A program made the position numbers and the translations under genes. A stretch of 64,000 bases of DNA from SVQP01 sp045606685 (GTDB lineage: Bacteria; Bacillota; Clostridia; Oscillospirales; CAG-272): positions 1 through 64,000 of the forward strand of contig JAZUSJ010000081.1 of assembly GCA_045606685.1 (NCBI GenBank), given 5' to 3'. Shown here in pieces: positions 23,740 to 31,611 of the stretch; position 1 is the stretch's first letter, and every line of letters begins with the position of its first letter. The notes under the pieces are model-generated. The model did not search any database. It saw only the letters and a program-made list of their open reading frames with translations, and had not been told where the DNA came from.

Positions 23740-24600
23740 ATGTGGTATTCTGAAAATTGGAAGGATTATGAACTTCTCGACACCTCGGACGGTGAGCGTC
23801 TGGAGCGTTGGGGAAAATATATTTTAGTAAGGCCCGATCCGCAGATCATTTGGAAGGGAGTAGCAGACCATCCGGCATGGAAGCGCGCTGACGGTGTGTA
23901 CCGTCGCTCCTCTTCGGGCGGCGGCAGTTGGGTAAAGAACAAGCTGCCCGAATCATGGAACATCTCCTATGGGGATTTGCATTTCGTGCTGCGTCCAATG
24001 GGCTTTAAGCACACGGGACTTTTTCCGGAGCAGGCAGCTAACTGGGATTGGTTCTCGGATCTGATCCGCAAGGCTGACAGACCGGTCAAGGTGCTGAACC
24101 TGTTTGCATATACGGGCGGTGCAACTGTCGCAGCAGCGGCAGCGGGTGCATCCGTCGTACACGTGGATGCTGCAAAGGGAATCGTGGCACAGGCTAAGGA
24201 AAACGCGGCACTTTCAGGACTTGAAAGCGCGCCTATCCGTTACATTGTGGACGATTGCAAGAAATTTGTTGAGCGCGAGATCAGACGCGGCAATAAATAC
24301 GATGGCATCATCATGGATCCACCCTCTTATGGCAGAGGCCCTAACGGTGAGGTTTGGAAGCTGGAGGATTGCGTGGATGAATTTGTCGGGCTTGCCTCAC
24401 AGCTGCTCTCGGATCAGCCGCTCTTTTTCCTGATCAACTCTTATACGACAGGTCTTTCTCCCATGACCATGAGTTATTTGCTTGACCTGAACGTCAAGCG
24501 CAAATTCGGCGGTCGTGTGGAATCGGGTGAGCTTGGCCTGAAGGTCACACGCACGGGCAGCTATCTGCCTTGCGGTGCAAGCTCCCGTTGGCAGAGGTGA
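23740..24600 (+). CDS. Class I SAM-dependent rRNA methyltransferase (RlmI/RlmK-like)
   Basis: The 286-residue protein starts at ATG 23740, 19 bases after the ruvC stop, with a TTGGAG ribosome binding site. It has the COG1092-type Rossmann domain: motif I VLNLFAYTGGATVAAAAAGA, the acidic VDAAKG, and the catalytic MDPPSYGRG with the following WKLED. There is no N-terminal PUA domain, so it matches the shorter relatives of RlmI. It probably methylates a cytosine in 23S rRNA, but the site is not predictable. The stop is followed by 2 bases, then ecfA1. Confidence 0.88.
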   Translation: MWYSENWKDYELLDTSDGERLERWGKYILVRPDPQIIWKGVADHPAWKRADGVYRRSSSGGGSWVKNKLPESWNISYGDLHFVLRPMGFKHTGLFPEQAANWDWFSDLIRKADRPVKVLNLFAYTGGATVAAAAAGASVVHVDAAKGIVAQAKENAALSGLESAPIRYIVDDCKKFVEREIRRGNKYDGIIMDPPSYGRGPNGEVWKLEDCVDEFVGLASQLLSDQPLFFLINSYTTGLSPMTMSYLLDLNVKRKFGGRVESGELGLKVTRTGSYLPCGASSRWQR

Positions 24601-24602
24601 GT

Positions 24603-25472
24603 ATGGCTTTTATAGAGATTAAGAATCTTGCTTATTCGTACGTCACGGATACCGATGGTCAGGGAGTTCCCGTTTTGCGCGGTGTCGATCTTGCTATAGA
24701 GCGCGGAGAGTACGTGGCGATTCTCGGCAGAAACGGTTCAGGCAAGTCAACGCTTGCCAAGCTGCTCAATCTTGTCATTGACGATTTTGACGGTGCAAGC
24801 GGTGAGATCGTTGTGGATGGTATGAGCATACTTTCCGAGGATATGACTGAGGATATGGCTTTCGATCTTCGTAAAAAAGTTGGCATGGTATTCCAGAACC
24901 CCGATAATCAGCTGGTAGCAACCGTTGTAGAAGAAGATGTTGCTTTCGGTCCGGAGAATCTTGGACTTGATCCCAAGGAGATCAGACGTCGCGTGGATGA
25001 AGCGCTTGCTACGGTCGGCATGACCGAGTTTGCCAAAAGAGAACCCCACAGACTTTCCGGCGGGCAGAAGCAGCGCGTTGCGATCGCGGGTGTGATTGCT
25101 ATGATGCCCGATTGCATTATTTTTGACGAATCCACGGCTATGCTGGATCCGATTGGCCGCAAGGAAATCGTGGCAACCATGGAAAAGCTCAACCGTGAGC
25201 ATGGCATTACCGTGCTGACAATTACCCACTATATGGAGGAGGCTGTACGTGCGGATCGCGTGGTCGTTCTTAATGACGGCAAGATAGCCATAGAGGGAAC
25301 GCCCAACGAGGTATTCTCGGATGCAAAGGCGCTTCGCAATGCGGGACTTGAGCTGCCGCAATGCGCACAGCTGCTTGAAGCTCTTGCCAAAGAGGGGATG
25401 CCGATCTGTGAATGCGGTATAACCCCTGAGGAGTGCGCGCGTATCATCATAGAGGCAGGAGGTGCTGTGTGA
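24603..25472 (+). CDS. ecfA1: ECF transporter ATPase EcfA1
   Basis: The 289-residue ABC ATPase starts at ATG 24603 with AGAGGTGA upstream. Walker A GRNGSGKSTLAK (about residue 42), the Q-loop VFQNPDNQ, signature LSGGQKQR and Walker B CIIFDESTAM are present. The D-E pair is D-E-S rather than D-E-P, normal for EcfA1. With EcfA2 and EcfT it forms the energising module that serves interchangeable vitamin or metal S-components; no S-component gene lies here. It overlaps ecfA2 by one base (TGATG). Confidence 0.95.
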   Translation: MAFIEIKNLAYSYVTDTDGQGVPVLRGVDLAIERGEYVAILGRNGSGKSTLAKLLNLVIDDFDGASGEIVVDGMSILSEDMTEDMAFDLRKKVGMVFQNPDNQLVATVVEEDVAFGPENLGLDPKEIRRRVDEALATVGMTEFAKREPHRLSGGQKQRVAIAGVIAMMPDCIIFDESTAMLDPIGRKEIVATMEKLNREHGITVLTITHYMEEAVRADRVVVLNDGKIAIEGTPNEVFSDAKALRNAGLELPQCAQLLEALAKEGMPICECGITPEECARIIIEAGGAV

Positions 25473-26329
25473 TGCCGGCAAAGCTTGAATTACAGAATGT
25501 GTCGTATTATTACGGCAAGGGTACTGCTTTTGAGGTCAAGGCTCTTGATAATGTCAGCTTTTGTATCAATACAGGCAGTATCACGGGATTGATCGGTCAT
25601 ACCGGCTCGGGCAAATCCACTCTTGCACAGCTTTTCAACGGCCTTGAAAAGCCGACAGAAGGCAAAGTATTGTTGGACGGTTGCGATATCTGGGACAAAA
25701 AATATAAAGGAAATCGAATCTGCTTCCGTGTAGGACTTGTGATGCAGTATCCGGAATATCAACTGTTTGAAGAGACTGTATATGATGATATTGCCTTTGG
25801 CCCGCGCAATATGGGCCTTGAGGATGAGGAGATCAAAAAGAGGGTTTCTGACGCGGTTGCATTCGTAGGCTTGTCGCCTGAGGTCATGCAGCAATCTCCC
25901 TTCGATCTTTCGGGCGGGCAGAAGCGCCGCGTTGCAATTGCGGGGATTATGGCCATGCAGCCCGAGCTGCTTGTGCTGGATGAGCCTGCAGCGGGACTGG
26001 ATCCTTCGGGCAGAGCCGAAATATTCGGTGGCATCAAGAAATACAGGGATACCACGGGCGCGACTGTGCTGATCATCAGCCACAGTATGGAGGACATGGC
26101 GGAATACTGTGACGATATCATTGTCATGAATCGCGGTGCTGTGATGCTCAGCGGCGCCAAGGATGACATCTTTTCGGATAGCGACTGCTTGATAGAGGCA
26201 GGCTTGGATATTCCGCAGATCACGCGCGTCATGCGCATTCTGAAGCAAAACGGTATAGAGATCGATGACTCCTGCTGTACGAAGGACAGGGCTGTTGCAG
26301 AGTTGCTTCGTGCCTTGAAAAAGAAATAA
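25472..26329 (+). CDS. ecfA2: ECF transporter ATPase EcfA2
   Basis: The 285-residue ABC ATPase starts at ATG 25472, whose first base is the last of the ecfA1 stop. Walker A GHTGSGKSTLAQ, Q-loop VMQYPEYQLFEETVYDDIAF, signature LSGGQKRR and Walker B LLVLDEPAAGLDP are all intact. It pairs with EcfA1 on EcfT, and the YPEYQLFEETV Q-loop is characteristic of EcfA2. Confidence 0.95.
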   Translation: MPAKLELQNVSYYYGKGTAFEVKALDNVSFCINTGSITGLIGHTGSGKSTLAQLFNGLEKPTEGKVLLDGCDIWDKKYKGNRICFRVGLVMQYPEYQLFEETVYDDIAFGPRNMGLEDEEIKKRVSDAVAFVGLSPEVMQQSPFDLSGGQKRRVAIAGIMAMQPELLVLDEPAAGLDPSGRAEIFGGIKKYRDTTGATVLIISHSMEDMAEYCDDIIVMNRGAVMLSGAKDDIFSDSDCLIEAGLDIPQITRVMRILKQNGIEIDDSCCTKDRAVAELLRALKKK

Positions 26330-26351
26330 ATCATATAGGGAACTGTTATTC

Positions 26352-27176
26352 ATGAAAAATATAGCATTGGGACAATATTATCCCGTAAGGTCTCCCTTGC
26401 ACAAATTAGATCCTCGCATCAAGCTGGTGCTTGCCATGCTGTATATCGTAGCAGCATTTTTATGCAAGAATCTGCTTGGCTTTGCCTTATTGACAGCATC
26501 GGCTGTTTTGATGGTCGTGCTTAGCCGTGTTCCGCTCAAAACGGTGCTTGGCAGCTTGAAGGTCGTGGTTTTTGTGCTGATACTCACGGTTGCGATCAAT
26601 ATTTTCCTGACCAAGGAAGAGGGAGTTGAACCGCTGCTATCCTTTTGGATCTTTGAGATCTATAAAAAAGGACTATACAGCGCATTATTTATCGCCATTC
26701 GTATTCTTTGCATGATCATAGGCACGTGTATGCTGTTGACCTACACGACCACACCGATTGCCCTGACGGACGCATTGGAAAGATTGCTAACGCCGCTTCG
26801 TTATATCAAGCTGCCTGTGCATGAATTTTCCATGATGATGTCAATCGCGCTGCGCTTTATTCCCACCATTATGGAAGAAGCTGAGAAGATCATGGCAGCA
26901 CAAAAGGCAAGAGGCGCAGGATTTACCGAGGGAAATCTGATCAAAAGGATCAAGTCGCTCATCCCCATTCTGATCCCGTTGTTTGCATCGGTGTTCAGAA
27001 GAGCATTTGAACTGGCTACGGCTATGACTTGCCGTTGCTATCGCGGCGGGGACGGCAGAACGCGCATGACGACCATGCGTCTGCATGCAGCGGATATAGT
27101 TGTACTCGCAATTAGCGTGATTGCGTTGGCGGGCATCGTATCCTGCAATTACTGGAATATCGGATATACACTTTAG
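26352..27176 (+). CDS. ecfT: ECF transporter transmembrane protein EcfT
   Basis: The 274-residue protein has a short amphipathic start (LDPRIKLVLAMLYIVAAF), about five membrane helices and the coupling helix motif AQKARGAGF (about residues 181-189) with a second RCYRGGDGRTRM arm. These are the Ala-Arg-Gly signatures that grip the EcfA pair. It lies between ecfA2 and truA, the order conserved in Firmicutes, although the ribosomal genes that usually flank the block are absent. Confidence 0.95.
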   Translation: MKNIALGQYYPVRSPLHKLDPRIKLVLAMLYIVAAFLCKNLLGFALLTASAVLMVVLSRVPLKTVLGSLKVVVFVLILTVAINIFLTKEEGVEPLLSFWIFEIYKKGLYSALFIAIRILCMIIGTCMLLTYTTTPIALTDALERLLTPLRYIKLPVHEFSMMMSIALRFIPTIMEEAEKIMAAQKARGAGFTEGNLIKRIKSLIPILIPLFASVFRRAFELATAMTCRCYRGGDGRTRMTTMRLHAADIVVLAISVIALAGIVSCNYWNIGYTL

Positions 27177-27202
27177 TTTTTAGAATGTTACGGGAGGAAA
27201 AG

Positions 27203-27985
27203 ATGAAGCTGTTTTTGCGCTTGGCTTACGTGGGAACTGCATATAACGGCTATCAGGTGCAGGGCGATCAGCCTACCGTGCAGCGCGAATTGACGCGTGC
27301 GTGTGCGGAGCTGTTTGGTATGCGCTGCGATATCGTTGGCTGCAGCAGAACGGATAGCGGTGTACATGCAAATATGTTTTGCGTCACTGTAGCAAAGCGC
27401 GGAACCGACGTCCTGGAAACCACCATTCCCGCAGATCGAATCGCACTTGCACTCAACGCGCATCTGCCCGAGGATATTTCGGTTTACGAGGCTGTGTTTG
27501 TAAGCAGCGATTTTCACCCCAGATATGATGTGGAGTATAAGGAATACGTTTACCGTATTTACAATTCGCAGTATCGCAATCCCTTCGAGCAGGGGCGTGC
27601 ATGGTTTTATCCCAAAAAGATTGATGATCAGGCTCTGGAGAACATGCAAAAAGCAGCACAGTATTTTTGCGGCACGCATGATTTTTCATCCTTTATGGCA
27701 CAGGGATCTCAGGTCGCGCATGCCGTTCGCACGGTCAGACATGCAAGTGTAGCAAGATGCGGTGATGTGATTGAATTCCATGTTGCTGCAGATGGCTTTT
27801 TATATCATATGGTACGCATCATGGCGGGAACTTTGATTGCCGTTGCAGAAGCAAAGCTTTTGCCGGAGGATATCCCCGCTGTAATAGATGCAAAGGATCG
27901 ATCAAAGGCAGGCATGACAGCACCTGCACAGGGACTTTATTTGCACCGCGTTGCATATCAATACATTCCAAAGGAGACGCTATGA
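27203..27985 (+). CDS. truA: tRNA pseudouridine(38-40) synthase TruA
   Basis: The 260-residue protein starts at ATG 27203 after GGGAGGAAA; the frame opens earlier at 27185, but that ATG precedes the ribosome binding site. The catalytic Asp sits in SRTDSGVHA (about residue 50), with YEYRIYN-like and FHPRYD segments, HDFSSF and the final MVRIMAGTLI. It converts uridines 38-40 of the anticodon arm. The stop overlaps the next start by 4 bases. Confidence 0.95.
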   Translation: MKLFLRLAYVGTAYNGYQVQGDQPTVQRELTRACAELFGMRCDIVGCSRTDSGVHANMFCVTVAKRGTDVLETTIPADRIALALNAHLPEDISVYEAVFVSSDFHPRYDVEYKEYVYRIYNSQYRNPFEQGRAWFYPKKIDDQALENMQKAAQYFCGTHDFSSFMAQGSQVAHAVRTVRHASVARCGDVIEFHVAADGFLYHMVRIMAGTLIAVAEAKLLPEDIPAVIDAKDRSKAGMTAPAQGLYLHRVAYQYIPKETL

Positions 27986-29220
27986 AAAAATGGAGTATAG
28001 GCCGCAAAGGCTTGCAAAATGCGTCTGTCGAGGGAGAGCAGGTCAAGCTGCAATCACCCCGTAACGCTTACTATGACAGCGTTTCCAATGTGTATCATGC
28101 GCTGTTCCTGATTTTGTTAGCAGCACTGTTAGTGTTTATCTGTGTGGCAATGCTGTGCAATATTGAGCTGTTCACGTATGAAAATTTCTATTATCTTGCA
28201 AAGGATTTAGGCGCAGCATCGGATCTGCTTGCCGGCTCGGGGAACGTGATCAATTACGAAACCTCTGTGCGAAATCAGACGTTTGCGCTGTATCGCAAGG
28301 GGCTTGCCGTTGCAGGTGACTCAGGTTTGCAGCTGTTTACTGCCACAGGCAGAGAAACGCTCAATGCCTCTCCGGACTATGTCGAACCGGTACTGCACGG
28401 CTCGGATCAATACCTTTTGATGTATGATATCGGAGAGAAGCGGTATTCCGTATATAATTCCTTTGTCTGCGTGCGACATGAGGAATGTCAGTACCCTGTG
28501 TTCACGGGTGCTATGTCAGATTCAGGTTATTATGCGATAGTTACAGAATCCTATAACCATGCAGGTGTTGTATGTCTTTATAACGATCGCTTTGAGCTGA
28601 TTAATCGATACAACCGCACCGAAAAGGTAACGTGCGTAGATATCAATCAAGCGGGGAACCGCGTTGCCTTTGCTACTGCGGGCATGAAGGACGGTGCTTT
28701 TCTGACCACACTTGTCATTGCAGTCCCGGGCCAGGCGCAAACCAGCGCAGAGATGAAGTTTGAAGGACTGTTTCCGTACAGTGTGCAGTTCATTGATCAG
28801 CACAGATTGCTGCTTCTTTGTGATGACTCGGCATTTATCGTTTCAGTTGACGACGGTACCGTGATTTGCCCGATCAAATATGCAGATATGCAGCTTTCCT
28901 ATGCAGATGCCAACGAATGTCATGTTGCTATGATCTTTTCCGTCAATGCCGTGACGGATACGTACCGTATGATCGTAACTGATCAAAACGGTAAGCTGGT
29001 GCTGGATCATACGTTTGACGCAAGCATCAGCCAAGTGGCTTTGTTTGATCATTATCTCTATTTGCTCAGTGCAAAAGGAATCGTGTGTATCGATCCCCGG
29101 GATCAGAGCTACAACCTGATCGAATGTGACACCGATGGCAAGACGCTTTTGATCTGCGAGAGCGATGAGGTGCTTTTGTGCGGCGCTCAGAGTGCTGTTT
29201 ACTACAAGTTTGAAGATTGA
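27982..29220 (+). CDS. DUF5711-type membrane-anchored beta-propeller-like protein
   Basis: The 412-residue protein has a basic N-terminus, one membrane helix at about 47-67 (ALFLILLAALLVFICVAML) and an extracytoplasmic domain of about 330 residues. Repeated beta-strand units with a D-x-S-G-Y-Y or G-x-x-V-A-F pattern resemble WD/propeller blades. It fits DUF5711, a family common in Clostridia and of unknown function. It is translationally coupled to truA (ATGA overlap), with clpE-like next. Confidence 0.8.
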   Translation: MKKWSIGRKGLQNASVEGEQVKLQSPRNAYYDSVSNVYHALFLILLAALLVFICVAMLCNIELFTYENFYYLAKDLGAASDLLAGSGNVINYETSVRNQTFALYRKGLAVAGDSGLQLFTATGRETLNASPDYVEPVLHGSDQYLLMYDIGEKRYSVYNSFVCVRHEECQYPVFTGAMSDSGYYAIVTESYNHAGVVCLYNDRFELINRYNRTEKVTCVDINQAGNRVAFATAGMKDGAFLTTLVIAVPGQAQTSAEMKFEGLFPYSVQFIDQHRLLLLCDDSAFIVSVDDGTVICPIKYADMQLSYADANECHVAMIFSVNAVTDTYRMIVTDQNGKLVLDHTFDASISQVALFDHYLYLLSAKGIVCIDPRDQSYNLIECDTDGKTLLICESDEVLLCGAQSAVYYKFED

Positions 29221-29251
29221 ATTTTCCGACCTAAGGAGGTTATTTGAATAA

Positions 29252-31576
29252 ATGGTCATGTGTTCCAATTGCCACAAGCGTGTGGCGGTGATCTTTGTCA
29301 CCAAATACGAAAATGAAAAAAAGGTCAGCAAAGGCCTTTGCATCAAGTGCGCCAAGGAAATGGGTATTCCTATGGAGAATATGTTGGGGGATCTCTCAGG
29401 ACAACTGGGACTTTCCGCAGATCAGCTGGAAAATATGGAAGACGAACTCAATAATATGTTCCATAACAGCCAGCTTCCTTCCGAAATGGACGACAACGAG
29501 GATGGTGGCGCACCTGCCATAGATCTTCCCAAGCTGTTTGGTGAGGACGGTGATGAAAACAACGAATCCGGTATCGTTCCAGCAGAACAGCCCCAAAAGA
29601 AGGAAAAAAAGGCAAAAAAGGAAAACAAAAAGCAAGAGGCTCCCAACTATAAGTTTTTGAATACCTACTGCAGGCACCTGACAGGACATGCAAGACAGGG
29701 CAGACTTGATCGCATTGTCGGAAGACATACAGAGCTTGCACGTGTAATACAGATCCTTTGCCGCAGACAAAAGAATAATCCTTGTCTGATCGGTGAGCCC
29801 GGCGTTGGTAAAACAGCTATTGCAGAGGCACTTGCATTGCGTATTGCAAGCGGTGAGGTGCCTTATAAACTCAAAAACAAGGAACTTTATCAGGTTGATC
29901 TGACTGCTCTTGTTGCAGGCACACAGTTCCGAGGACAGTTTGAGCAGAGAATACTCGGACTTTTAACTGAAGTCAAGCAGGCAGGTAACGTGATTCTGGT
30001 CATTGATGAGGTGCATAACATTGTGGGTGCAGGCGGCGGTGAAGGCAGTATCAATGCAGCCAATATCTTAAAGCCCGCGCTTTCCCGCGGTGAAGTGCAG
30101 ATCATTGGCGCTACAACGCTGACAGAATACCGCAAGCATATTGAAAAGGATACTGCTCTTGAGCGCAGATTCCAGCCCGTGACCGTCAACGAGCCATCTG
30201 TGGAGGACTCTGTGGAAATGCTGCGCGGTATCAAGCACTATTATGAGGAATTTCATAACATTACCATTCCGGAAGACGTGCTGAGAAGAGCTGTTGTCTT
30301 TTCGGAAAGATATATCACAGACCGTTATCTTCCGGATAAGGCGATTGACCTGCTTGACGAGGCTGCAAGCGCACTTTCGCTGGCCAGCGCACCGCTCAAT
30401 GAGTCTCATGAGATCCGTGATAAACTGCTGGTTCTGAAGCAAGAGCGCGAAGAGCTCGAAAATGCGCCTGCCGACCAGGAAAAGAACGAGCAGCTTCGCT
30501 ATGAAAAGATCGCAAAGATCAAGGCAAATGAAATGCAGCTTGCTGAAAAGCTTGTCGTGCTGGAAGAGGATTGCAAAAAGATCGTATTGACTCCCGATCA
30601 GCTGGCAGAGGTCATTGAGGTATGGACGGGCATTCCCGCGACTACCATCAAGAGAAATGAATACGAGCGCATTGACAGTCTCAAGGCAAGACTTTTGCAA
30701 AAGATCATCGGTCAGGATCATGCCGTAGAGGCGGTCGCACATGCTATCAAGCGTAACAGAGCAGGCATTTCTTATAAGCGCAAGCCCGTGTCCTTCATTT
30801 TTGCAGGACCTACCGGTGTCGGAAAGACCGAGCTTGTTAAAACGCTTGCCGAGGATCTGTTCCAATCTCCCGAAACACTTATCCGTCTGGATATGTCTGA
30901 GTTTATGGAAAAGCATTCGGTATCGCGCATCATCGGCTCACCTCCCGGCTACGTCGGATACGATGATGCAGGTCAGTTGACAGAAAAGATCCGTCGCAGA
31001 CCGTATTCTGTCGTATTGTTCGATGAGATCGAGAAGGCTCACCCCGATGTGCTGAATATTCTGCTTCAGATTCTGGATGACGGCAGGATCACAGATGCAC
31101 ACGGCAAGACTGTCAACTTTGAAAACACCGTGATTGTTATGACAACCAATGCTGGTTCTAACCGCTCTTCTTCGATCATGGGCTTTTCCGGTGATATACA
31201 AAGCGGCGCGCAGACCAATACAGAGAAGGCTTTGGCAGAATTCTTGCGCCCCGAGTTTATCAACCGTGTAGACGAGGTCATTACCTTCAGACATCTGGAT
31301 GAAGCAGACTTTATCAAGATCGCGGACATTATGCTCGGCCAGCTTGCAGACGTTTTAAGCGAACGAGGCTTTACACTCACATGGACACAACCTGCAGCCG
31401 CACTGATTGCAAAAGAATCCTTCTCGCAAAAATACGGTGCGCGTAACATGCGCCGCTATATCCAAAAGCACGTCGAGGACGCTTTGGCCGAGATCATCGT
31501 GTCCGATTATACCAATCAATATACGAAAGCCACCATTTCCGTACAGGACGGCAGCATTCACGTCGACTGTCAATAA
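29252..31576 (+). CDS. ClpE-like AAA+ unfoldase with N-terminal zinc finger
   Basis: The 774-residue protein starts at ATG 29252, 12 bases after AAGGAGG. An N-terminal four-Cys finger (C4, C7, C30, C33) replaces the Clp_N repeats, as in ClpE. A charged linker (about 85-130, Lys-rich) leads to AAA1 (GEPGVGKT) and a middle coiled coil (about 385-440, Glu/Lys-rich, UVR-like). AAA2 has Walker A GPTGVGKT, an SIMGF loop that fits the ClpP-docking position and a C-terminal small domain. It should unfold substrates for ClpP. No CtsR operator was seen directly upstream. Confidence 0.9.
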   Translation: MVMCSNCHKRVAVIFVTKYENEKKVSKGLCIKCAKEMGIPMENMLGDLSGQLGLSADQLENMEDELNNMFHNSQLPSEMDDNEDGGAPAIDLPKLFGEDGDENNESGIVPAEQPQKKEKKAKKENKKQEAPNYKFLNTYCRHLTGHARQGRLDRIVGRHTELARVIQILCRRQKNNPCLIGEPGVGKTAIAEALALRIASGEVPYKLKNKELYQVDLTALVAGTQFRGQFEQRILGLLTEVKQAGNVILVIDEVHNIVGAGGGEGSINAANILKPALSRGEVQIIGATTLTEYRKHIEKDTALERRFQPVTVNEPSVEDSVEMLRGIKHYYEEFHNITIPEDVLRRAVVFSERYITDRYLPDKAIDLLDEAASALSLASAPLNESHEIRDKLLVLKQEREELENAPADQEKNEQLRYEKIAKIKANEMQLAEKLVVLEEDCKKIVLTPDQLAEVIEVWTGIPATTIKRNEYERIDSLKARLLQKIIGQDHAVEAVAHAIKRNRAGISYKRKPVSFIFAGPTGVGKTELVKTLAEDLFQSPETLIRLDMSEFMEKHSVSRIIGSPPGYVGYDDAGQLTEKIRRRPYSVVLFDEIEKAHPDVLNILLQILDDGRITDAHGKTVNFENTVIVMTTNAGSNRSSSIMGFSGDIQSGAQTNTEKALAEFLRPEFINRVDEVITFRHLDEADFIKIADIMLGQLADVLSERGFTLTWTQPAAALIAKESFSQKYGARNMRRYIQKHVEDALAEIIVSDYTNQYTKATISVQDGSIHVDCQ

Positions 31577-31611
31577 GGCATCATATCAACATTATGAAAG
31601 GAGGAATGAAA

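Noticed and set aside
24570..27985. A vitamin riboswitch upstream of the ecf genes
   Set aside because: There is no intergenic space: the genes are coupled to the preceding methyltransferase, so no leader exists.
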